Shown here piece by piece: positions 50,406 through 60,050 of a DNA stretch of 64,000 nucleotides. Source of the stretch: Bacteroidia bacterium (GTDB lineage Bacteria > Bacteroidota > Bacteroidia > SXHM01); assembly GCA_022072225.1 (NCBI GenBank), contig JAJVIC010000010.1:310001-374000 (forward strand), read 5' to 3'. A program made the position numbers and the translations under genes. How positions within the stretch are numbered: position 1 is the stretch's first letter; every line of letters starts with the position of its first letter. The notes beneath the pieces are model-generated. The model had not been told where the DNA came from. It saw only the letters and a list, made by a program, of their open reading frames with translations, and ran no database searches.

Positions 50406-53400
50406 ATGAAAAAATTACTACTTCTTATAGCCGTATTACCCCTTGCAGCTTTTGCACAGGACGGAACCCTTGTAGACCCCACCAACAGCCAAACCCGCCA
50501 GACATCGGCAGCTTTGGAAGTTTACTCAACCAATCAGGGATTTCTTTCACCGCGCGTAGCCCTTACCTCTACCGCTGACGCAGCCACCGTTACCGGTACC
50601 GAGCCCAACGGACTTTTGGTTTACAATACCGCCACCGCAGGCGATGTAACCCCCGGCTTTTATTACTGGACCGGCAGCGCATGGAGCCGCCTGCTCAACG
50701 GTGCTACCAACCTCTCGGGCAGCGGAACCACCAACTACCTCGCCCGCTGGACACCCAACGGAAATACCCTTGGAATTGGAGTTACTTACGATAACGGAAC
50801 CAATGTGGGTATTTCCAGTACTTCGCCAGGAGCCAAATTAGATGTAGCAAGTGGCGATATAAGAGTAGCAACCGATAACAACGCCCTGCTTCTGGGCTCT
50901 ACAGCAGCAACACAATACGCACTGCATAACTACACCACCAACAGTTTATGGCTGCAAAACAACGGTAACACCACTTCAAACTTAGTTGTAGCCACTGCTT
51001 TTGACTGGGACAGGCAAATAGCCATACAATATACACCCGGAACAACAGGTGCAATAGCCGGAGATTTGCAAATAGGACAATTAAATAAAAACAATGCAAA
51101 TTTTACCCACGGAATTACTCGCTTTTATACCAACGGTGCAGAGCGTTTGCGCATAACATCAAATGGAAACGTAGGTATAAACTCAACCGCACCGGGAGCC
51201 AAATTAGATGTAAACGGTGGAAACGTAAGAATAACCTCAGCAGGCGATGCCAAATTTGAATACTTCGGCTCCGGCTCAGACCGCGGCTTTGTAGGCTGGC
51301 AGGCCAGCGCCCCCGCAGGTGTTTACCTCTGGAACCGAGACAATAGCCCCCTTTATTTCGGAACCACCAATGCCGAGCGTATGCGGATAGATTTATCGGG
51401 CAACGTAGGTATAAACCAAACTTCACCCACCGTAAAATTACAGGTAGGCGGTGAAATAATGCGAACTAACACCCGTGTAAACAGCACCCAGCGCTACCCT
51501 GTAGCCCATGCCACACAGGGCGATGATCTGCTTGGCATTGACCCCACCTGGACCAATGCCGAGTTACAGGCCTATTTCAATAGTGCAAATGTACAGTGGA
51601 GTGCTGATGCAACTGCACCATCAGGATATGCGATTCAGATTACAGGCGCAGTAAACGTTGGTGGCGACTATAATTCGGGCTTTCCTTACATACCCATTGA
51701 AAACGGAGCCTCTTACTACATGGAATGCTGGATACGCTCTTCAGCAGCCAACGTAGGCCACTACATGGGAAGCATTGAATACAACGAAAACTTTGCTGGC
51801 GGCTCAGGAAACCCCGGTAGCTATGGTTATTGGGTAATGAGCAACACACTGCCAGGAACTTCATGGGTAAAAGTATCAGGAACCATTTCAGGTTTTGGCA
51901 GCTCAGTAGGTCAATTCCAGACAGGTAAAAAATACTGGACACCTCAGGCCTTGTTTAACTATACCAACGGAGGCGGTGCAACCACCTATATCTCCGGCTG
52001 GAAAGTGGTGAAAATTGCATCGGGAATTACCACGCCTTCTCTTGCAACCAACTACATTCAAAATCAAATAACCTCAGCCCAAACCTCAGCTAATTATTGG
52101 ATAAGCGGAACCGGCCGGGCAGCAGCTTTTCAACTCAACAACGCTAACACCTCGCTTACCGAAGGCAGTGGCGATGCACTGCGCATGACTACCCCGACAG
52201 GTTACATTGACATAGGCTCGCAAAACGCAAGCTGGGCACACATACAAACCGACCGCCCAAGATATTATTTCAACGTAGGCGGAACATTTGATTCGGGGCT
52301 AATTGGAAGCTATGACGAAGACCTCAGCCTCCAAACCTCAGGAACCACCCGTATTACAGCCCTTAACGCAAACGGTAACGTAGGTATAAATGCAACCGCC
52401 CCCTCTGCCCGTTTCCATGTTGCAGGCGGTGGCCAGATTCTGGGTACCAACGGAACCTCATCCAACACAAGAACATTAACCATACTCGAAGATGGTGATG
52501 CCCAAATAAATTTTGGCTCATACCCGGGAGCATGGACCTCGGCTTTGCAGATACAAGACAATACTACCAATCGCTTTATCTGGATATCACCGCTAGACAA
52601 TGGCTCGGGCCAAAACGCACGTTTTATTACAGCCGGTTCCGGATTGGATATATTCACCAGTGGTTCATCTGGCAGCAGCGGAACCTTTACAGCCCGTTTT
52701 GAAGCAAACTCAGGAGTTGGCTTATTAAATATGGGTTCTGTCAGCAATGCAGGTTCTGCATCTGATCCATCCGTAAATCAGGGCAACAACTGGATTACCT
52801 GGGGATACCGTGCCGATAATAACCCCTACTATTGCATACGCACCCAATACAAAACCTACGGCAGTTACACCTATTCACGTTTACAATTAAACTGGCATAC
52901 CGGTATTGAAATTGGTGCAGAAAAAACCTACGGAGGAACCCGTTTTTTCAATAATTCACCCGGTATGAGCGCTACACAGATTATGTCAATCGGTGATGGT
53001 GATGACCATGTGCGTGTAAATAACTACCTGTTTGCTGCCTACCTCAATTCAACCGACAACTCTGTGAGCAGCGGAGTTACCGGTGTTATGGTAAAAGCAG
53101 GCGATAATTACTTCAGAACAGGAACTGCAGCTGCTGTAGCAAGTTTTCTGGGTACATCTTTAGCGGGAAACTATATTCAAAACCAGGTCAGCAGCGCCCA
53201 AAGCGGTAACTACTGGATAACAGGTGAGGCCCGCACCAACGACTGGTTCCGCAATATGAATAACAACACAGGTCTCTACAATCAGGCTAACGGTCTGCAC
53301 TGGTACAGCGAAGGAAACAGCTACTGGGGAACTACCACCACTGGTGCAGGAGGTATTATTTTTAGAGATGGCCACTTGGGAACCGTAAAAGGATACGTTT

Positions 53401-55364
53401 ATCAAAATGATGCAGGCAGTTTTGGACTTCTTTCACCAGATGGCAACTGGAAAGTACGTGTTGACAACGGAGCTATAGAACTATATAACACAACCTATTC
53501 TCCTTTTATTTACGACCGTGACAATACCGGATATTATTGGGATGGAAACTCAACCTCACGCATGTATTACGGAGATTTCAACTACCTGCACACACAGGTA
53601 AACGACTCATGGTTTCCGTATACCGGCAATAACTGGAACTACTTCAGGGGAAACACTTACGCCTGGAATGCAACCTGGTATGATGAAAATAACACCGGTT
53701 ATTTTATAGACCCGGCAAGCACCAGCCGCTTTTACAACATCAACACCCTGCCCGGTTTTGACGGATACTACCCATCTAACAACGTAATACGTCATACCCC
53801 CAACCTGCACTTCAACTCTCTGGCAGGGTATGCAGTTATTGTCAACTGGGATAACGGTACCTCAGGTGCTTCTCAAACATTCCGAACCACCGGTGACGGA
53901 TTTTATGTCTATGCCGATGGACAAACTTTCTGTTCCAACTGGTTTCGCCCGTTAGGCACCAGCGGTCTCTATTTCCAAAGCTACGGAGGAGGCTGGCACA
54001 TGACCGATGCCACATGGATACGCGCATACAACAGTAAACCTATTCTTGCTACAGGGGGGGTAGCAGGTTATGGTAATGGGGCTTTTGGCACTCCATTCAA
54101 TGGAAACCCAAGAATTTATGCAAACTACGATAACGTTAATGCGGGCGGTATAGCTATTTCAGACGATGGAGGATTTTATGACTTTAACGATGGTTGGATA
54201 CAGTCACGCTTTAGTAATGGACAAGATATGCGTTCAAACAATGCTACATGGAATACTATTTTTACTATGGGTAATCAGGACAACAGTGGTTTGAACGATA
54301 AATATGTTGCCTCGCGAAATGATAACTGGGGACTTATAGGAGCTTCGGGTAACGCATGGTGGAGGGGTTACTCCTATGGATGGGTTACTTCCTCACAACG
54401 CGAAAAAAAGAAACAAATTACTGCAATTGAAGGAGATTTGGCAACTTTAGTTATGGCCGATTTGGAAAAAATGAAACCAAGTTTTTATAAATATAAAGTA
54501 GAAACAGATGAATATGATGAAACAAAACCCTTTAAGTATAGGCCCAATATGCACTTAGGACTTATACTCGAAGAATCGCCTGACTATTTGCAGGATGAGC
54601 AATTTACCGGTATAGATAACTATTCAGCTGCAACACTCGGAATTCTTGCAGGAAAAATCAATAACGAAGAAATAAAAAAACTGAAAAAAAATGTTCAGGA
54701 TTTTGGTTCTGTTGATGTTACTACAACAACATTATGGGTGAATTTTAGTGAAGAATTTGCAACAGCAATTTCAGGTTCTTCACTTCCTGTTGTTACTGTA
54801 ACAGCAAATAAAGAAGGTATTGTTGCAAACATTGTAGAAAAAAGTACAACAGGTTTTAAAGTTAAAGTAAATAAGCTTGAACCGGAATTAGTATTGGATT
54901 TTATAGCTATGGGTAAAGCAGCAGAAAAAGAAATTTCAGACAAAATTCAAAACAATATCTCTCCCGAATTAATGAAAGGTCTGAGAGTTGATGAATCCGT
55001 TAAAGAGGCACAAAGGCAAAGAATAATCAAACTTAGAACTGACCAGGAAGAAAGAGAAAAACAAGCAAAAATTGACGGTGAACGAATTCACCAGCAACGA
55101 CTCAAAGAACTTGCTCTCCCCGAAGGATATATTGGTCCCGACAAAACTCCCGTTCACGATCCAAAACTAAACGATGCCGATGCGCTTATCAAGGAGCATA
55201 ATGAAAAGCTAAAACAACAACAAGGCGGTCCCGCACCTGCAACTACACCTCAAATAAATGAGAAAGCAGCAGAAGATTTAAAAAATTACAAACAAATTCC
55301 TGCCGATGCACCAATGAAAGAAGCTTCTCCGGCAGAATTTAATCTACAGAATAATCCTCGTTGA
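50406..55364 (+). CDS. Giant exported tail-fibre-like protein with S74 intramolecular chaperone domain
   Basis: A 1652-residue protein with a signal peptide (MKKLLLLIAVLPLAAFAQ). The N-terminal head (SAALEVYSTNQGFLSPRVAL, GLLVYNTATAGDVTPGFYYW) is followed by many tail-fibre-like repeats containing 'NVGI(N/S)xxxPGAKLDV', and aromatic/Gly/Asn-rich beta repeats. At about residue 1328, SSQREKKKQI starts a Peptidase_S74-like chaperone domain (LEKMKPSFYKYK, HLGLILEESPDYL, NYSAATLGILAGKINNEEI), which in phage tailspikes trimerises the fibre and cuts itself off at a Ser. A beta-sandwich (about 1440-1510) and a charged coiled coil (about 1520-1652) follow, so the domain is internal rather than terminal. 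No T9SS sorting domain is seen. A surface adhesin or fibre is inferred. Confidence 0.85.
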   Translation: MKKLLLLIAVLPLAAFAQDGTLVDPTNSQTRQTSAALEVYSTNQGFLSPRVALTSTADAATVTGTEPNGLLVYNTATAGDVTPGFYYWTGSAWSRLLNGATNLSGSGTTNYLARWTPNGNTLGIGVTYDNGTNVGISSTSPGAKLDVASGDIRVATDNNALLLGSTAATQYALHNYTTNSLWLQNNGNTTSNLVVATAFDWDRQIAIQYTPGTTGAIAGDLQIGQLNKNNANFTHGITRFYTNGAERLRITSNGNVGINSTAPGAKLDVNGGNVRITSAGDAKFEYFGSGSDRGFVGWQASAPAGVYLWNRDNSPLYFGTTNAERMRIDLSGNVGINQTSPTVKLQVGGEIMRTNTRVNSTQRYPVAHATQGDDLLGIDPTWTNAELQAYFNSANVQWSADATAPSGYAIQITGAVNVGGDYNSGFPYIPIENGASYYMECWIRSSAANVGHYMGSIEYNENFAGGSGNPGSYGYWVMSNTLPGTSWVKVSGTISGFGSSVGQFQTGKKYWTPQALFNYTNGGGATTYISGWKVVKIASGITTPSLATNYIQNQITSAQTSANYWISGTGRAAAFQLNNANTSLTEGSGDALRMTTPTGYIDIGSQNASWAHIQTDRPRYYFNVGGTFDSGLIGSYDEDLSLQTSGTTRITALNANGNVGINATAPSARFHVAGGGQILGTNGTSSNTRTLTILEDGDAQINFGSYPGAWTSALQIQDNTTNRFIWISPLDNGSGQNARFITAGSGLDIFTSGSSGSSGTFTARFEANSGVGLLNMGSVSNAGSASDPSVNQGNNWITWGYRADNNPYYCIRTQYKTYGSYTYSRLQLNWHTGIEIGAEKTYGGTRFFNNSPGMSATQIMSIGDGDDHVRVNNYLFAAYLNSTDNSVSSGVTGVMVKAGDNYFRTGTAAAVASFLGTSLAGNYIQNQVSSAQSGNYWITGEARTNDWFRNMNNNTGLYNQANGLHWYSEGNSYWGTTTTGAGGIIFRDGHLGTVKGYVYQNDAGSFGLLSPDGNWKVRVDNGAIELYNTTYSPFIYDRDNTGYYWDGNSTSRMYYGDFNYLHTQVNDSWFPYTGNNWNYFRGNTYAWNATWYDENNTGYFIDPASTSRFYNINTLPGFDGYYPSNNVIRHTPNLHFNSLAGYAVIVNWDNGTSGASQTFRTTGDGFYVYADGQTFCSNWFRPLGTSGLYFQSYGGGWHMTDATWIRAYNSKPILATGGVAGYGNGAFGTPFNGNPRIYANYDNVNAGGIAISDDGGFYDFNDGWIQSRFSNGQDMRSNNATWNTIFTMGNQDNSGLNDKYVASRNDNWGLIGASGNAWWRGYSYGWVTSSQREKKKQITAIEGDLATLVMADLEKMKPSFYKYKVETDEYDETKPFKYRPNMHLGLILEESPDYLQDEQFTGIDNYSAATLGILAGKINNEEIKKLKKNVQDFGSVDVTTTTLWVNFSEEFATAISGSSLPVVTVTANKEGIVANIVEKSTTGFKVKVNKLEPELVLDFIAMGKAAEKEISDKIQNNISPELMKGLRVDESVKEAQRQRIIKLRTDQEEREKQAKIDGERIHQQRLKELALPEGYIGPDKTPVHDPKLNDADALIKEHNEKLKQQQGGPAPATTPQINEKAAEDLKNYKQIPADAPMKEASPAEFNLQNNPR

Positions 55365-55380
55365 CCATTTAAAACAACGC

Positions 55381-55417
55381 AAAAACGCCCCTGAACTCTC
55401 AGGGGCGTTTTTTTTTA
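55381..55417 (+). terminator. Strong intrinsic terminator after giant protein gene 1
   Basis: CGCCCCTGA pairs with TCAGGGGCG around a four-base loop (ACTC), extended by A/T pairs and followed by a run of T. The rest of the 280-bp gap to the next gene holds only the shared upstream block and the promoter. Confidence 0.93.
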
Positions 55418-55543
55418 CTGCAATTTTGCTCTGAAAATAGGGCAAATATTGCAATTAATGCCTGCAAAACGGATATTTAATCTTCAACACGAAGTTTAAT
55501 TAAAGTAATCTGCAAGCTTTTATTAAATCAATATCAGTATGTT

Positions 55544-55566
55544 GTTATTAACAAACGGAAACTTAA
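55544..55566 (+). promoter_or_regulatory. Upstream block shared by the two giant protein genes, copy 2
   Basis: The second copy of the block seen at 50307-50329, with CGGAAACTTAA at 55556-55566 and again exactly 52 bases from its first base to the -7 box. Confidence 0.55.
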
Positions 55567-55607
55567 AAATATAAAAATGTTTGTTCATGGGTAGCTAAAA
55601 TCAAATC

Positions 55608-55615
55608 TATTTTTG
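55608..55615 (+). promoter_or_regulatory. -7 promoter box of giant protein gene 2
   Basis: TATTTTTG matches TAnnTTTG and is 29 bases before the start codon. A TTTG at 55580-55583 lies 24 bases upstream, the same slightly long spacing as in the other giant gene. Confidence 0.6.
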
Positions 55616-55644
55616 AGGCAAGCAAATTCTATTAACTCCATTTT

Positions 55645-58600
55645 ATGAAAAAACATCTGATCCTGAGTTTGAGTTTATTTTGTTTTTCACATTTTGCCAC
55701 TTCTCAAACCTATGACATAACCATAGGCGACCCTGCCACCAATGCAGCAGCAGCATTAAAGCTAAACGAAAATCCCACCAACGGAACCAACACCATCGGC
55801 TTCCGCTCACCCGATGCTCTGGCCGCCAACTATCTTTTTACCCTGCCGGTTGACTATGGAACCTCCGGCTTCTTCCTGCGCACCGATGGAGCAGGTACAT
55901 TAAGCTGGCAAGGCGGCAGCGGATTATTTACCGCTGGCACCGGCCTTAGCTGGAGCGGAACTACCCTCAACAGCGTGTGGACCCAAAACGGAAACGATAT
56001 ATACAACAACAACAGCGGAAACGTTGGAATAGGAGCAAGCCCAAGCCCCGCCCGTAAATTAACTGTACAACGCGCAGCCGGTGCAGGTTCCATCTCCGAT
56101 ATATGGACCAGTGACGGAACCCAGTGGACTGCCATCAACTCCAACTCATCAGCCGGTTCATGGACACCCCTGGCACAGGCAGGCGACCACACCATCGTTT
56201 TCAGCAACAGTGCAGCCGAAACAGGAGGCCTTGTATTAGCACAATGGTCGGCCTCTTCAAAAGGTATTAGAATAGCAAGTGATGGAAATGTAGGTATTGG
56301 CTTGGCAGCACCCACCTCCTCCAAACTGCAGGTAGCCGGCTTTGTTTCGGGCGATGACGGAAACGGAAGATTTTCCACCAAATGGAGCGGAGACAACCAC
56401 CACGGAATCTGGTACCGGGCCACTGTCAGCGCAGATGGTAACACCGTTACTACAGCCGATGCCATTACCTTCCGCGAATATGGAAGCACAGCATTAGGCT
56501 ACCATTTCTGGACAGGAGGAACCTCCCAAACCGAGCGCTTCCGTATTACCAACGATTACGCAGCTTTTCTTACCGGAAACGTAGGCGTTGGAAGCGCGGC
56601 ACCCGGCTTTAAACTCGATGTCTTTGGCGATGCACGCATAGGCGAAACCGCAGCCCGCCACTACCTCAAAATATCAAGCAGTTCCTATGGCGAAATAAGA
56701 TACGCCAACGCAACCTACAACGAAGAAATACGCCTTGGTCTGGCCGATGGCGGAAGCTACGGAGCATTAAATGGCGACTGGTACGTTTACTCAGGTGCTG
56801 TCAACAGAATGGATCTAATCATGCCCCGCCTTGGCGGTGTGCTCCTTGCAAATGCAGGAGGCAACGTAGCCATAGGTACAACAGCCCCCGTAGCTAAACT
56901 CGATGTTCGCGGTGCAGCAACCATCAATAACAGCAGCAACTACGCCAATACCAACAACTACATGGCATCCGGCTCGCTTACCGTAGGTGGCATCAGTACC
57001 AACTATGGAGGTGGCACGGGCTGGACAGCCAACACAGCCGGTATATTAATGGAAGCAGCTGACAATACCGAAATAGGAATACACGATTCAGGTACTCGTG
57101 TAGCAAGCGCCATGTACTTTCAGGGAGCTGCCGTAAACCGCATTACCATAGGCCGCGACATGGGTTGGGGTACTACACCGCTTGCCGTAGCCACACTTGC
57201 CGGCACGGGAACCCGCTTTGTAGTAGCTGATGCCAACGGTGTACTTTCGGCAGGCAGCAGCACTTCAGCAGGAATTGTTACCGGTAGCGGAACACTTAAC
57301 TATATTCCGAAATGGACACCCAATGGAAGCACACTAGGCAATTCATTATTTACCGATGATGGCACAACAATAACCTCAAACGGTCAGCTCGATGTTACCG
57401 GAGGTACAGGTACCGGATACACTACCGCCCCCATCGAAATAAGAACATCGGCCATAGCACCTCGTCTGGCATTCCACTACTCAGGTGTAGTAGCCTCCCA
57501 AATTGCAGTTGAAAACTCAGGCCGCATAGCCATTCGCGATAACCCGGGCACAGGCTACGAAAATTTTGTGGCCAAAAACATTACCTCTACCGAAACCCTT
57601 GTAATCGGAACAACAGTTCCCACCATCAACGGATACTCACCTGCCAATCAGGCCATTCGCATGACACCCAACTTTCACCTCAACTCAATGGGAGGAAACG
57701 CTGTTATCGTCAACTGGGACAATGGAACAACAGGAGCAACCCAAACCTTCAGAATAGGAAACGGAGCCGGCTCGGACGTATTTTATGTGTACGCTGACGG
57801 GCAAGCCTACACAACCAACTGGTGGCGTTCCTTAGGCAACACCGGCTGGTACAGCCAATCGTATGGAGGTGGTATCTGGATGGATCAGTCAACCTATGTC
57901 CGTGTTTACAATAACAAAGGTTTTACCGCTATTGGTAACGTAGGAATTGGAACAGATTCACCGGACACAAAACTGGATGTTCATGGTAAAGCAACTATTT
58001 CAAGAGACGGGGCAACCGAGTGTTGCGGAAATGATGCATCGCTTGCTCTTGCTGAATCAACATCCGGAACTGGCCGTAGGGCAAGCATTTCGTTCCACAA
58101 TGGAGGCGAAGCAGAAGGAACCTTACGCTTAATTCAAAACACTGTCGGAAGTGTTAATACATCTTCAAGACGCATACAACTTTTCGACAATCAAAGCCAG
58201 GGAATGGGGCTTGAATTTTCAGGGGGCTTATTCTATGGTAACAACAACAGCAGAAGCCAAACCCGCAACGATGCAGGCCTTAGAGGCGATGCGGGAGCCC
58301 AATCAGGCTTTTATGAAAACAACGGATCAACATTAACCAACTACCCCTCCATGGCAGGCCAATCCGTTGGAAGCTGGGCACACCTGCTCGATGTGCGACA
58401 CAGCAATCCTGCAAACAACTATGCCATGCAGTTTGCCGGCAGTTTTTATGATCAGGATGTTTGGTTGCGCAAAACAAATAATAACGCAGCGCAGAGCTGG
58501 ACAAGAATTACAACCAGCAGAGACATTTCATACGCAAAAAACGAATATTACGGTGTAGCCGGACCCAACGCCTGGAACTACGTTACCGGATATTCAGCCT

Positions 58601-58923
58601 GGATGGACGTAAGAGCCGGTGACAAAATAAAATTCGATGGAATGTACTACGGCCGCTTAACAGGTGGAAGCAACAACGATTATTTCTACACCAATGTTGA
58701 AATAACTGGCCAAAATGGTTGCGGTAACTATAATCCTAACCAACACGATTATTTCCACACCAACGAAACCGGCAGCGATCACGATAACTTTAAACCCGTA
58801 CCCTACATGGATGTTTGGGATTGCCCCTGCACCGGGCAAATCCGTTTCCGCCTTATGATTTACATGGGTGGCGATGACAATTGGGAAGCTCGCGAGATGA
58901 TTATTACCGGAACAAGGTATTAG
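55645..58923 (+). CDS. Giant exported tail-fibre-like protein without chaperone domain
   Basis: A 1092-residue protein with a signal peptide (MKKHLILSLSLFCFSHFATS). The N-terminal head (INIGDPATNAAAALKL-like, GFRSPDALAANYLFTLPVDY) differs from that of the first giant protein. The middle again has repeats of the form 'GNVGIGxxxPxxKLDVxG' (for example NVGIGLAAPTSSKLQVAG, NVGIGTDSPDTKLDVHGK) and a stretch strongly alike the first (HLNSMGGNAVIVNWDNG against HFNSLAGYAVIVNWDNG). The C-terminal 130 residues (SYAKNEYYGVAGPNAWNYV, MDVWDCPCTGQIRFRLMIY) form a distinct Cys-containing domain and replace the S74 domain. There is no sorting signal. The two giants may form one surface fibre or be a paralogous pair. 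Confidence 0.83.
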   Translation: MKKHLILSLSLFCFSHFATSQTYDITIGDPATNAAAALKLNENPTNGTNTIGFRSPDALAANYLFTLPVDYGTSGFFLRTDGAGTLSWQGGSGLFTAGTGLSWSGTTLNSVWTQNGNDIYNNNSGNVGIGASPSPARKLTVQRAAGAGSISDIWTSDGTQWTAINSNSSAGSWTPLAQAGDHTIVFSNSAAETGGLVLAQWSASSKGIRIASDGNVGIGLAAPTSSKLQVAGFVSGDDGNGRFSTKWSGDNHHGIWYRATVSADGNTVTTADAITFREYGSTALGYHFWTGGTSQTERFRITNDYAAFLTGNVGVGSAAPGFKLDVFGDARIGETAARHYLKISSSSYGEIRYANATYNEEIRLGLADGGSYGALNGDWYVYSGAVNRMDLIMPRLGGVLLANAGGNVAIGTTAPVAKLDVRGAATINNSSNYANTNNYMASGSLTVGGISTNYGGGTGWTANTAGILMEAADNTEIGIHDSGTRVASAMYFQGAAVNRITIGRDMGWGTTPLAVATLAGTGTRFVVADANGVLSAGSSTSAGIVTGSGTLNYIPKWTPNGSTLGNSLFTDDGTTITSNGQLDVTGGTGTGYTTAPIEIRTSAIAPRLAFHYSGVVASQIAVENSGRIAIRDNPGTGYENFVAKNITSTETLVIGTTVPTINGYSPANQAIRMTPNFHLNSMGGNAVIVNWDNGTTGATQTFRIGNGAGSDVFYVYADGQAYTTNWWRSLGNTGWYSQSYGGGIWMDQSTYVRVYNNKGFTAIGNVGIGTDSPDTKLDVHGKATISRDGATECCGNDASLALAESTSGTGRRASISFHNGGEAEGTLRLIQNTVGSVNTSSRRIQLFDNQSQGMGLEFSGGLFYGNNNSRSQTRNDAGLRGDAGAQSGFYENNGSTLTNYPSMAGQSVGSWAHLLDVRHSNPANNYAMQFAGSFYDQDVWLRKTNNNAAQSWTRITTSRDISYAKNEYYGVAGPNAWNYVTGYSAWMDVRAGDKIKFDGMYYGRLTGGSNNDYFYTNVEITGQNGCGNYNPNQHDYFHTNETGSDHDNFKPVPYMDVWDCPCTGQIRFRLMIYMGGDDNWEAREMIITGTRY

Positions 58924-58926
58924 TCA

Positions 58927-60012
58927 TCAAAAACTCTTCCCCATCCAGTACACATAATCCGCATTGTTTACGCGGTAGTGTAAGGCATTGCGGTAAAGCG
59001 TGAATTCACGTACAGGTTCGTATGTAACAATGTTTTTTTTGCCGCGAAAAAAAACAGTAAGCCGGTTTTGTTGGTCAAAATAAACCAAAGTACTGTAATC
59101 GGCATAATACTTATCAGGAATAAAATTGCTCTCCAGCGTTTGAATTTTCCCTTTGTAAAAAACATTGAAATTGTTGAACTCCTGAAATATAATAAGGCTG
59201 TCGGCTACAGCATAAAACTTAGGCTGGTAGCTGCTTAGTTTGGTTATGCGCTGGTCGTAAAAAACATTAAATGTCCAGTCTTGTGTTTCGTAGGCAACCA
59301 TGTCGTCACCGGTTTTAAAACTCAGTGGTTCTATGGTTTCAACTTCGTAGGTATTACCTTTGTAAAAAGCTTTAAAGGTAGAGGTATAGCCATCAAAATA
59401 GGGTACAATGTTTTTTCCGGTCTGGTATTTTATAGGGGGAGAAATAAGCAAGAGCGGAGTAATTTCTCCTCGGTAAAATACACGCAGTTCATCGGTGCGG
59501 CTTATAAAAGCGGCAACATTATCGCTCAGGCTTTCATCTTTTTTTGGTTCATCGCTAACATACTCCAGTTCTGTTATTTTGCCCTTGTAATAGGCTTTGT
59601 AGCTTTGGCTCAGCTGGTCGTAAAAAGTTACAATGCTATCACCAACAGTGTAAAAACTCGCACGGGTAGTAAGCAGTATTTGTTTGCTTTTATCAACTAC
59701 ATATAGCTCGCTTCCAATAGCAAGCGTGTAAACAACTAAGTAATCTGAAACGGTATAATTTCCAATGGGCACACGCTCCAGCGTAGTTACATTGCCATTA
59801 TAAAACACTTTGAAATTTTCAAGGTAATCTACATACGCCACCTGCTTTCCGCCTACTTTAAATGATTTTACACGGTTATGTTCAACGGGGTATTTTATTC
59901 CCGAATCAAAAATGGTAAAGTAGTTTCTGTAATCAATGTAAGCGGCAATATTTTGAGAATAACCGGTAAAAATTGTACAGCAAACCACAGCAATCGCCAG
60001 CAATTTTTTCAT
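58927..60012 (-). CDS. Exported repeat protein with 'VFYKGK' units, possibly a beta-propeller
   Basis: I place the start at 60012 (MKKLLAIAVVCCTIFTGYSQ, signal peptide), 361 residues. The mature part consists of about eight repeats of roughly 43 residues, each containing a motif like F-x-V-F-Y-x-G-x-x-x-x-L-E (FKVFYNGNVTTLE, YKAYYKGKITELE, LRVFYRGEITPL, FKAFYKGNTYEVE, FNVFYDQRITKL, FNVFYKGKIQTLE, LTVFFRGKKNIV) preceded by a 'GD-x-x-V-x-Y' strand. That pattern fits a beta-propeller. I do not recognise the family. It converges with giant gene 2, with three bases between the stops. Confidence 0.75.
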   Translation of the reverse strand: MKKLLAIAVVCCTIFTGYSQNIAAYIDYRNYFTIFDSGIKYPVEHNRVKSFKVGGKQVAYVDYLENFKVFYNGNVTTLERVPIGNYTVSDYLVVYTLAIGSELYVVDKSKQILLTTRASFYTVGDSIVTFYDQLSQSYKAYYKGKITELEYVSDEPKKDESLSDNVAAFISRTDELRVFYRGEITPLLLISPPIKYQTGKNIVPYFDGYTSTFKAFYKGNTYEVETIEPLSFKTGDDMVAYETQDWTFNVFYDQRITKLSSYQPKFYAVADSLIIFQEFNNFNVFYKGKIQTLESNFIPDKYYADYSTLVYFDQQNRLTVFFRGKKNIVTYEPVREFTLYRNALHYRVNNADYVYWMGKSF

Positions 60013-60050
60013 GGTAGCAAGTAACAAAAAAATCAAGTTACATTTGCCCC

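Noticed and set aside
52310-52747. A 145-codon minus-strand frame inside giant protein gene 1
   Set aside because: Shadow frame without promoter or recognisable domain.
55854-56489. A 211-codon minus-strand frame inside giant protein gene 2
   Set aside because: Shadow of the coding strand; Pro/Ala-rich and no start signals.
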